Source of the DNA: Valencia hispanica
Lineage: Eukaryota; Chordata; Actinopteri; Cyprinodontiformes; Valenciidae
Direction of reading: 5' to 3'
Assembly: GCA_963556495.2 (NCBI GenBank)
Contig: OY747713.1
Location: 30,607,961 to 30,671,960, forward strand
DNA: 64,000 nucleotides
Part shown: in pieces, positions 28,301 to 40,300 of the stretch
Position numbering within the stretch: the first letter of the stretch is position 1
How the letters are laid out: each line of letters opens with the position of its first letter
Translations under genes and position numbers: made by a program
Notes under the pieces: model-generated
Told to the model about the DNA's origin: nothing
The model's input: only the letters and a program-made list of their open reading frames with translations
Databases searched by the model: none

Positions 28301-31300
28301 TTGAATGAATAATTTTGCCGAACCTGACCTCATGAACTGGTTGACAGCATCACGTGAAACCACGTCAACAAGCAACTGATTGGTTGACGTGGCGCGAATT
28401 GATGCTGAAGTTCAGATTTTTCAACTTCAGACGCAAAGACGCGCAAATGCACAAAATCCACCACATAAAATGACGCGCATATTTTCTGACGTGCATCATA
28501 CGCTTCATTCGCGCAAATTTGACGTGTGAATGAGGCAGAAATGCGAGTGACGCAAAGCAGAAACCCTGAGGTGTGTCAGCGCGCTTCTGCATTGATTTTA
28601 CATGTAAACCTGATGCCCTTGACTTGACGCTTAAAATGCGTTCCGTGTGAACGCACCTTTAGTCCTTCTTATCAATGTTAGGTTCTGTAAATACGTCTAC
28701 TCTTATTTTATTGTTTTGAATCTTTTAGTAGTTATTTCTTTATCTCATTGTTTTATTCAGTTAGCTTTGCTTTACTTTTCTCATTAGGGATATTGTTCTC
28801 TGATTTAAGGTCTTTCCAAAGTTTATACTGGTGTTTCCTTCTGTTCTGTTTTTCTCCTCTCCATCCTATTATATTTACTAGTGCTTTTTACTTTAAGTTT
28901 CTTTTAGGCTCCTCTATTCTTATTCTCTTAAATCTCTTTCATCCCAGTTACCTCGGAATTATTTCTTTCCTTTCTCATTTAGAATTATTTCCTGTCCAGT
29001 CTTCTCTTCTGTTTTTGCCTTTGTTTTTCTTTGTTTCCTCCCTGCCATTCTGCCCCCCTGCCCAGTTGCAGGTAATATCTAATTTCCCTGCTCACTCTCT
29101 CACCTGCACCTGCTTTCCAATAATTAGTCCTCAGGTTTCTCTCAGTCATTCCTCACTGTCTCCTCAGTATTTAAGCAGTCCTCTGTCTGTCATACCTCGC
29201 TGGATTCTCTGTCTTTTTTCCTGTTTCTTTTGTGCTCAGGTTCCTTGTAAGTTGTTGGACTTTGCTTATTAAACATTTTTATTTGTCTTAAATCTTAAAC
29301 TGCTGCATTTGGGTCCTCCTTAATCACACCATGACAGAAATCTATTCAAGGTAACAACAGAAGTCAAGTTGCCTGACTTTTTAACTCTCAAAAAATGACA
29401 CACTATCATCCTTACAAAACAATGCGTCTGCACTTAGTTTATTTACTTTTTCACCTTCCCTATATAATATTTAAGTTATTATTATACCATATGCCCCCCT
29501 TTATGCATCTTTAATCATGTTTTTCTATTGTCTTAGTTATTTCAGGTCACCTCCTGTTTTTTGTCAGACTAACCTGATTTTTCAGATACATTAGTACCTG
29601 TATTTCTGTCTCCTGCTGTCTCTCGATTATCTGCCTCAGCTTAAAGTGTTTCAGCTTTACAGACTTGTCCCCTGTGTACAATCCTCTTTAACATGTGTTT
29701 CGCTACTTGTACTTTTAAACCCAGTTATTCTGAGGACATTCTCAGTTATATCTGTTTTCTGAACAACAATTAGTGTAATAAGTTTTTTCTTAATTATTTG
29801 GTGTGTTTACACTATCGGAACTTCAGGGTAATTTCACCAGACCTTCCAGATGTGTGTGTGTGTCTTCACTTCATCAGGCTGGGCCGACAGGGCCATTTTC
29901 GGGGCCATTTCAGGAACCCACGGAGAACCTGAATGGGGGTATGTACTCGGAATGGCCCGATCGAGTCGCTCACTGGGAGCTGTGGTTAAGTCGCGCTGAT
30001 TGGTTGTAATTCAGAAGAAAATGAGCAGACATTGCCAAACAACCACCTTTCTAATAATAATAAGAGTTGTTGGCGAAGCAGTTTATAACAACAGCAAACA
30101 AACGAAGCAACCATCCCCACTTCTTCCATGTCAATCTCTTGTTATTTCTACTGCTGTGGGCACCTTTATGTGCTGTGATGCTGCTCACTGCAGAGAGAGT
30201 CGTGATATCCAAATGTCTTTAGCTGATTCCTTAAAGGGCCGATTGTGTTTGGAGACAGGACAGATGAGAGGAGAGGGCCAACGGATTACTCCATCAGAAA
30301 AAGATCTGGTTAAATTACCCTGAGGTTTCGACAGACATATATGAATATTGTGCCTCTTTGAACTTGGTCTCCAAATGTACGTTTGGAATAGTACAAAGTG
30401 TTATGTACAATAAATCTGGCAATGTATTGTCCAGAGCTACGTAGCAATAGGTCCAGTTTTATGAGAGATGCTGTTTGCAGTCTGTCACAGCAGCCAGGTG
30501 CTGCTCCTGATAAAAAAAAGCCTTCACTGTCCTTTTTTCATCATGGCGGTGCCCATGGACTTAGCCTGGACCTTCTGTTTTTACAGCCTGAGGGACAAAA
30601 AGCTGTGAAAAGCTGTTGTGTTTGTTTGCCCAGACAAACAGAACCTGCCTCGCCTGACTGCCCTGGCTATGAGATAAAGAGGCAGCTGAATACAAACAGA
30701 CAATCAGGAATATTTCACTAATTTGTATTTTAATACTTGTTCTCCTGTAAACATTGCTATAACTGTGTCACATCAGTATGTGTGGGTTAAGCATGTAATT
30801 TATTGCCAACTACCCACACTCAAATTGCTGGAGACCCCAAAGCACAAAAACACAAATTCCAGCTGTTTCTTCATGCAGTAGTTTTATAATAGTGATCTCA
30901 TAAATCACCTTTAGTTTTGCTTTAGTGTTTTCATTACAGAGTGTGTAGTTGGACCATGTCCTGTTGGTATCTGGGTGGCGAAACCACTGCCCGTCCTCCC
31001 CACAATACTTTGTTGCCTTCTCTGAAAGCAAGCAGTTCAACAAATTAATCAATTTGATCAAATCAGTAGATCCTTAAAAGCAGACTCTAGTCTTGTGCAA
31101 TACCTGTGGGGTCAAAGTCATCAAAATAGTTGGGACAGTTTTGGGATGTGTACGTTCCAGCTAGAGTATCTTCCCAGCACAACCAGCCATCCCAGTTCCG
31201 ACTGCAGTACAAACCTGTTGCATCAACCAAACAGTGACTCTCAGGATTCACATAAGAACCAGAAGAAGATCAAACTAGATTTCAGTGGCTGTTCTCTACC

Positions 31301-34300
31301 TGATTTGTTGTAAGGTGGATCTCGGTTCATTTTCTCAAAGCACTTGTATTGGTTGTCAAGGATCTTTTTCCGCACAATTTCTCGATCCTTTTGTTGGATC
31401 TCTGGACTCTCAGTGGCCTCACTGATGAGCTCCACCTCAGTGTCTCTGGAAAACTGTGCAGTTGCCTGAATATAAGCAAAGTTAACATCATTAATATATT
31501 ACAAGAAAAGTAATGTGATTTGTCAACTTAATTAAATAAAGTATGTGGTTTTTAAACAGTATCATTTGGCATCATGGAAATCATTTTCTAAAATGATATT
31601 ACCATAGAAGAAGCAACAGGTCAACACAAGTGGCTACAGCTATCAAGCCATACCAAGGATTTGGTATGTAATTTATGACCAGTGGCAGTTTTTAATATGG
31701 GTGATGTGGCTCACTGGCCAGGGCTGTTTTATTGTCATGGAATGGCTGATCCGAACAGAAAAGTAAAAAAAAAAAATAGAAATATCTGTTTGTTGCTCAC
31801 CTTTTGGTTATTTACCTGGAAGCCCAGTCAACAGAGATTTGGTGTTCTCTATATTGTGCACAATTTAAAGAGAGTAAGACAAATGAATGGTGCACCATTG
31901 TTGAATAATGGAGTTAACAATTATTGGAGTTTGTCACTAAATTAAAGGGCTATTCTGCTGTTGTTTTTTAATCTGTAATCTAGAATTTGTTATCTATGGT
32001 TCAAAATCTAATATGCCTAAACTAGTCAGATTTGAACTACATTGTTCAACACTGAACAAAGAATAATTGAAATGCAGTTTAAGCTTTTTGAAATCTTTAT
32101 GAAAAAATGAAAATCGAGAATTTCTTTGGCTCTGTTTTCAAGGGGGACAATATTTAGCCTGGTCAAATCTGGACTGAGTTATTTTAAATTGAGGATAGAT
32201 TCTTCAAAACACAGCCTGATTTTTTGAAATGTATGTTTGAAAAACAAAAAAAAAAAAATATAGTTAGAATGGCGATCTTATACTTTAATATTGAAATCAC
32301 TTTGTATTCACATCGCTCTTCTAATCCTGCAAAAGAAAGTTAGGCTGACTGTTCTGAGCAAGATTATTATTTAGAAAATCTCTTTTCTGCGACTGATCTA
32401 AATTTAAGTGACAATCCTCTCCATAAATTTAGTTGAATATAGCGATCATATAGCATGAAGATGCCTGGTTAGAAATCCTGTCCAATTTAATCAGATCCAC
32501 TTGCCTCAAATCCTCATTTCACTCAGATTTTGTCCTGTAACTTTTTAGCTGAAGAGTGCACTCATATCTGTGTCTCTTTGATGCTTCTTCCAAGGGGCAT
32601 TTCTTTGGCAATAAGAGCTGCTCCACTTCCTAACTTTGGATTTGTATTTATAAAGCCAACAAGCAATTGAATGACAACAAAAGGAAAGAAAAAAATCAGC
32701 AGAGGTTCCTTTCACCGTTTTGCTTGATCACTTGAAAATTGTTGATGATTTTCAAATTAATCTTCCTTTAATTAATCTGTCCTTCCTAAATGACAAGCCT
32801 AGACTTCAGCAATATGATTGCTGAGAGAGCTCGTCCATTGTGACACTTTAGTTCTAAACACATGTAACAAAGGACGACTAGAGTGCATTGCGTGACCTTT
32901 TCACATCAATTTTAAATGAAAAAGAGTGGAAATGAATGATTCTATGAACACATTAGTTATCTAGGGCTTACATTTAGGAGTTTCTTCAGTGCTCAGTGGT
33001 GGCCATGCATGACAAATCGGGAGACACTTTATAGTTTCCAGCTCAGAACAAGCAAAGTAGCAGAATTACAAAATTCTACTGACTCCCTTAAAGGAATCAT
33101 CAAAGTCCTTCCTTACACCAGAAAATGTCAAAGTAAGTCCAATGACTTTATTTCCTGCAACCAGTCATGGTTCTGCACTGTTTTGTCTTGTTGAAACACA
33201 TTTAAGATTTTAACAGTCATGTATAAGTCAACTATCTACCAGCAAGTTTGGGCATGTAAATGTGTGTGATATATTGTGGTTTTTCAATCATGTGCTGCTG
33301 TTTGCCATCTAGACTCAATCCATACCTTATATTTAGAGAATAAGACTCTGCTACTCCTACTGAGCTAAGACTCAATCGACAGCAGTGGGGGAGGGACCTG
33401 ACCACAGTGCTGCATGCCGCTATAACACAAAACATTATTATTAAAATATTCAAAGCAAAGCTTTAAGTTTGTGAAGCAGAAGAAAAAAATTCCATTCTAT
33501 AAGTTCTGGCCAAGTATGAATGATTGAATTCCAGGCAAATAATAAAAGTATAGCAAAACAGAGAGAAGCTAGCAAACATTAGCCTAGCACCGCTCCAAGC
33601 ATCTCCCTGATAAAAGATCGTAATAAGTGTAAAATGCTCATTTATCAAATATTTTTTGAAGTCATGTGCTGGGTCTGATCGTCCTTTAGAAATAAATAAT
33701 AAGGCATGAGTGCGTAACACAAAGTGGAGTTACAACATTATAGTATCTTTATAATATCAGCATTGGTGAGTGTTAGGTAGAGCGCAATCACAACATTATT
33801 ACAGGCAAGGTATATTGATAAAATGCAGTGTAAGATTTATGTTTATATCTAAAGAGTTGTTCTATTTTGAAATGATTCATGAGTTCTACTTTACTACTCT
33901 ACAAAAACAATTAACTGACAGATTTCTAAGAGCTTTACAAATCACTAAGATAATTCCAAAAAACCGTGGGTAATTTTGATACTTACAGTATAATATCTGT
34001 TTAGATGCTTCTTCAAGTTAAATGTAAATAACCTGTAAAACCAAGCATTCTGAAAATTCAAAGGTTTCTGAATATCAATAACGAAAAAGAAAACTAGGTG
34101 TGAAAATGGCATGGTTTCTGGGTTTCTTTTACCTCACTTGCTTTGATGTTTTAGTGTCTTGTTGGAAGTTCAGTTTATTTATTTTCTGGTTTGTGAGATA
34201 AGTCACTTTAAAATGAAACGAGGAAATTACCCTTAATATCTCCGGGTTGTTGCCAACACACAGTGTATAATTAGTCCAAGTCATGCTGCTCTCTGGATGG

Positions 34301-37300
34301 CGAAACCACTGCCCATCTTCTGCACAGTACTTTGTAGCCATTTCTAAGAATTACAAAACAAATTGACCATTTTATTATTATGTAGCACACCTACATGATT
34401 TCTAGCTTTAAAATATAATCATCTGCAATGACTAGTAAGGTATGAGGTGATTTTTCAAGAAAGAGAAATGGATTTCCCTTACCTGTGGGGTTAAAGTCAG
34501 AAAAATGTATGGGGCAGCCCTGTGAGGCAAGGGTACCTGCCGGCGTATCATCCCAGCACAGCCAACCATCCCAGTTACGACGGCAGTATTGACCTTGAAC
34601 AAATGACATTAAATAATTATTTCAAAAGGACGTCTGTTGATATTGTCAAACATGACACTTTATCCACATAAAGACTTTCCGAGGATACGACTAAATGTAC
34701 CTGCTTTGTTGAAAGCTGGGTCTTGTTTCATTTTTTGGAGACATTTCTGTTCATTTTCATGTGTTTTGAGTTTCTGTGGGGAAAATACAGTTTTAGCATG
34801 ACTTATTAGTGTATACACAAATAAGGCTGACTTTCACTAGAAGAATGTGTGCAATAAATACAAGAGATGCTCTGTAAAATCATCTGCTGTCAAAATCCTC
34901 CAATTTTCAGTTTAGCTGATGACCAGCCGGTCAGAGACTCAAAAAGAGTACCTTTCTCTGACCAGTGAACGGGAAATGACTTTAAGTTAGTTATTTGTAG
35001 AATCAGTGGGGGGTTTAAAATTAAGTAAAGTGACAAAGAGATGGAAAACCTTATTTAAAAGGTGATATTTTCAGCTACACATAAGTCTGAGATTCCCTGA
35101 AGCTGCAAAAAAAAAAGGGAGAAAGCGAGGGGTTAAGCGGCTAACAGGAAGACGCAAAGTTCCTGGTTTACTCTTTTGAGCTTTCCAACCTATGTCTGCT
35201 ATGAGAAAAGTTGGCAGCTTTTTGGAAATGTAATGGTTATTATAAAGATCTTCAATTTGTAAAAACATACACAGTGCTTTGCTGTAATGCTCATCTCAAT
35301 GACTGCCTTTAAACTTTAAAGGTCAACTCCATCATTCATCTTCTTTTTTAAAAATGAGTGAAACCGGTTTAAGAGGGGATGTTGACCATAACTACAAGCT
35401 TAATGTTGCTCCTGCTCTTAACATTAACAAATTATGATCACTCTTGACAAGAAGGCTTCCAAAAAATCAACCAATTCTGAACATTGTTTTTATGTTTTCT
35501 AAAATAATATCTTTTAGGGAAAAATTTGAATCAACTAAATTCAATATCAGCAAGTCGAAGCTTTGCAAAAATCAGTGATTGGCCACAAAGTCATTGATCA
35601 GTGCATCTCAAATAAACAGACATTACCCCCAGCCTCTTGTCATCGGTAGTCAAACAGAGTGTGTAGTTGGTCCAAATTTTTTTGCTCTCTGGATGACGAA
35701 ACCACTGTCCATTTGCTCCACAGTATTTTGTTGCCTTTTCTGTAAAGCAGATGTAAGTAATTCAAAGCAATTTCTTTTAAACACAACTAAAACATCTTGA
35801 GCTTTATCTCTCACCTGTGTGGTCAAAGCCTACAAAGTAATTGGGACAGTTCTGGGATGCGTAGTTTCCTGCTGGAGTATCGTCCCAGCACAACCAACCA
35901 TCCCAGTTCCTACTGCAATGCAATCCTGCCACACCACATCACAAAAAATGTGATATATTTAAAGCTCTTGAAGATGTAGGATTAGAAAATTATTAATAAA
36001 CATGTCAGTACCTGATTTATTATAAGGTGGATCATTCTTCATTTTCTCCAGGCATTTGTTTTCCCTTTCAAGATAATTTTTTTCTGTTTTCCTGACCCAT
36101 ATGGCTTCTGTGGTTGGCGCTCCTGCCATGTCCTTTAAAAAATTAATTTCCTTTTGGAAGCAAAAAAATGACAAGCAGCTGGTTTGTTTACATGTTAAGT
36201 GACACAAGCTGCCTCATCTTTCTGTTGCTTTTAGGCAAAAATCCAATAAACAATTACCTCTATTTTGCTCTTTAAAGCTAGTTGACAAGTAGAGCCTGTC
36301 TGGACCCAGTTACCTGATTTGTCACAATATTTGGTCACTTTTTCTGCAGAAAAAAAGAAGTGGCACACTGTATAATCAACCAGTCATTGTCCTAAAAGAT
36401 TCTTTTGCAGGCACATATGTTTTCCTTTAGCGAGAGATTTAGTTGAGAATATTTGTATGCTTTGGATCCCTCACTTTTTTCACCAGTAGCGTCTTGGCAG
36501 AATTCTGACAGTGAATCTTGGCAGGACCAGAAACTATGATTAATTCACCTTGGCACGCATCATCAAACAGAATGTTTTCCACCTTTGGAGTAATTTTCTG
36601 GCAAATTCTCAAATGTCAGACTTTCAAAAAAAGACATGTACACGAGATCCGTAACGGGAATACAAGAATGAGATCACATTGTTCTTGACAGAGGCAGCAG
36701 CAGCAGCTCAGTCCTCGCTGACAGCTCATCAACTGAAATAGATCCAACTGTACAACCCCCCCCCCAGCATCAGATCAGCAGTACGAGCTTTCAAATGGTC
36801 CATAGGGGCACTCTTAGAGTCACAGGCCTTTTTAGGAGGATCCCTCATGAGCCAGCTCTGACAAAAACAACCAATCGGCTCCCTCATTCATATTCTCTCT
36901 CCCAATCCATCTCTCTGGCTCCAGCTTTCCTGCATATATTATTTTTCTTTTTTCCCTCCACCTACTCCTCATTCATCTCTCTGTCCTCTACCTCACCTCC
37001 CCTCTCTTCATCATATTGCATCTCCTAAATCATGACATGACCTGACTCTGGATCTTTTCAGCTAGACACTACTGAGCTTTGAATTATCCACAATGTAAAA
37101 ATGGTACATTCTGTGGTGACCGGCAGTCGTGCAAATCAAACATTAGCCTTCCTTACATAATCAAAGTCCACAGTCTATTTCAGCTTAAATAAATGCCCGT
37201 CTTTATTCCGCCTGACTGATTTGATAATGATTTACCTTTTATCTGATGTACAAATCTCTTATACTGGCTGTCATTTAAATGGTTTGTTGGGAAAATGTAG

Positions 37301-40300
37301 CACAAATAATTGTATGTGACTTTTTATGTTTGAAGCCAAGCTAGCACTTCTGCAAGAAGCAGTGAAGAAGCCTTCCTTTTGATTGTAATACGTTACAAAT
37401 CCATTATTGTTTTATAAGTGGTGCTTTCTATTTTACTTGTGAGTTGTTTGTTGTTGGAATTACAGAAATTTTTTCTTCATTTCTTGTAATTGTATCATAG
37501 TACTTGTGTGAAATAAGTTTATTTCTCAATAAGAAATGCTAGTTTATACCTTACTTTTTCAACTTTAATACAGCTACATTCCAGTAAATTGGAAAAAGCA
37601 CTACAATGAGGATCGTTTGTAAGAATAAAAGTACCTTTCCAAAATAACAACCTTTAAGCAGGTATTAAACATATGTTTCACTAATCCCACACCTCAGTAT
37701 TAAAAATAAGTTCAATTGTATGACATGATATTGATCCAAAACTTATGGCCAAATCAATATAGAAATGATTCACTAGCCATAAAATCAACCTTCTAAGTCA
37801 TTGTGGTTCCCAGATCTAAATCCTGTAGAAAACCTGTTAAGGGAGCTGAGAAGAATAGGCCCCTGGACTGTTCAAAAAGGGACAAGCATTACTATATGCT
37901 TTCAAAGTTTTGAAATGTTATAGAAGACTAAGTGTCAAATTGGCAAACAAGGGTTGTCCAAAGTTATTAACAGCAATGGTTTCAATAAATGATTAAACCG
38001 AATTTACAACTCTCAAACTCAAATTAACATTTAAGTTTGGGATTATGCTACTGCAATAAAAGATTATTATTTCATGTTTTTTTTACAGCATTTGAACGAA
38101 TATGTCAATAATTGTAACATTAGTTTGTAACATTAGCTCTGGGCAGAGGATGTGAAGGTCCTGAAATATACCACATTGTCTCCTTCTTGGCATGACAGAA
38201 CTGGACTACGGAGACAGACGTCCTACTGTAAAAACTATTAATCCCACAATGCACTGCATTAAGCCCATCTTCAGCTTCAACAGGAAGAGGAGGAACTTTA
38301 CTGCACGAATGTGTGACATCATCACCCCTATTTAAAGAGCAACTCAAACCCCCAACCAGAGTCTTACTTCGCAAAAGGAGGTGTTGCCTGGAGGACCGAG
38401 GGAAAGTGAGGGGGAAAGCTGGGCGCTGTTTTTTGGTAGAAAATTAATATTTTTACTTAAATGTACTAAAATACAAAAAAATGAACACACGTGTAGACAG
38501 TACTACACTCCTTTATACAGTTTATCAGCAAAAAATAAATAAAAATTTGCGGGTGAGTTGCACTTTAAGCACATGCTCCACCCTCCTCTTGTTCTCTTTT
38601 CTGTGCGCCACCACAACAGAGAGCAATCCTGCTGTGGGAGAAGATACGCAGTTTTGCTAAAACTGTCGAGCCGAAAAGCTACCCGTTTGCCCTGGGCCGA
38701 ACCGGGGAGAAGAACCCATAGCTCTGCGCTAATGTGGGCTAGCTGCAACCACCACTAGCCACACATCCACAAGGCCTAGCTGCTAGCTGCACCCCACGCA
38801 ACTACTACTGAGCAGATCGGCTAACCACAGCTGGTTATCCCTCTTTGCTGATTTTGCCCCTGACAACGGTTTCACCCTTCTACGGAGATCTGAGACTTAT
38901 TGAAGTATAGTTGTGAAACATTAGCTTAGGATAAACAATTTAAAGATTGTTTGATTGTATATTTCACGGTGTTTTGCTGCATTTGTAAGATTTCATTCTT
39001 TAGATTGCTTGGGTACAATAGGCTTTTCAACCTGTGGTAAAAACAGTGTTTCTTATAAGGTTATTGACTAATAGAGTCATTTTAATCATGCAACCAAGGG
39101 GTAAATTCCACGGGCAAAATTTGAAGCCTACCCGGAAGTATAAAAAAAGAGGAGTTCCCCCCTTATCCGCTAGGGGCTGGCTCCAGAAAGGAGCGAGTTC
39201 CCATTGTCTCCCATGTTAAAAATACCAACTTCACAGCAGAAATAAACATGTTTACAGTCTGGTTGAAAAAACATTTTAGGTTTAATAGGTCAGGTTTACC
39301 CTCATGACAACTCTGAGGGGGGTGAATGTTTTTATAACTCATCTGTTTAGATGTAATTTAAGCGTGAAATTATTAATAATAAGGGGTGTGTCATTTTGAT
39401 TGACAGGTCTCAGATGAGCCGTCAGCGAAGCGCTGGTGACTAGTGGCTTGCTCCCCCCTGGTCGCTCCAGGGAAGGCTGCAGCCTCGGAGTCACGTTAAC
39501 TGTCTTGGCCATTTCCTTTGTCTGAACTTGACAACCTTCGGTTAGCTCCGGGGTGAGCTCAGTTAGCTCGTAGCTACATCGGCTCAGAGTGTCAATCATC
39601 GGCCCCCACCCTCACAGCTCCACTCTCAGCTCCACCTCTTTGCCCATTTTTTTTATTTTTCCGGGCATGACGAGATGCATGACGATTCATGCCCCAGTTC
39701 AGCTCTTTAGAAACCTACAGGAGATGTCACAGAGGATTCATCCATCTTTATATACAGTCTATGCATGCAACATGAGTTACTTCGTTTTATCAGTTTCCCT
39801 TTGTTCTCTGGTGCTAAGCTACACTGAGTGATTATTAGCCTGCGCTACCTGCTAAAAATAGCTCTGTGCATCATTGGTGCTGATAAACATTGTTTATCTG
39901 TGTGTTTCTCATAAACAATTAGGATTGTTATTTACGGTATCCAAAAGTTTTTTAATAGATTTAAACTCCAAAAACTAGTTTTATAATTTTTGAAACTGCC
40001 TTTTTAGTGTGCCAAAATATTAATTTTAGATCCATTACTGGTCCATAAAAAATAATAACTTATCCAAAGGTTATTGATCTCTAATTCAGCTAATTATTAA
40101 AGGAAACATTACTTACTCTAAATAAGGTTCAGTCTTCACTTCTGCTTTGCATTATGAATTGGTTGTTTGAACACAAACCAAATTATGCTAATTATTCTTA
40201 ATCTAATCATATGTAGTTTAAAACTAACTTAGCCTCACTTCCAAATTCTATAATACAAGCCTTGTTCTTTAAGCATACATATTCATACTGAACTGTGAAA

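Larger units (their letters stand above)
25794..30908. other. calcr intron between HRM4 and TM1 exons
   Basis: A 5.1-kb intron that separates the ectodomain exons from the membrane core. It holds the repeats at 26540-26830, 26930-27640, 27867-28658 and 28662-29336. The stretches 25800-26530 and 29340-30900 show no gene; the open frames there (up to 107 aa) have no recognisable domain. Confidence 0.7.

Noticed and set aside
28748..29272. 174-residue open frame on the plus strand
   Set aside because: It is the reading of a pyrimidine-rich repeat (Phe, Ser, Leu, Pro) that ends with a known repeat terminus at 29336, with no domain.
31466..34230. Search for a fifth HRM module in the long inter-module intron
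   Set aside because: No WDGWLCW-, WFRHP- or NYTLC-type text was seen on the minus strand here or in 25794-30908 and 36344-42178.
36690..36710. GCAGCAGCAGCAGC patch as a possible hidden HRM exon
   Set aside because: No cysteine pattern, no phase-compatible splice sites and no open frame around it.
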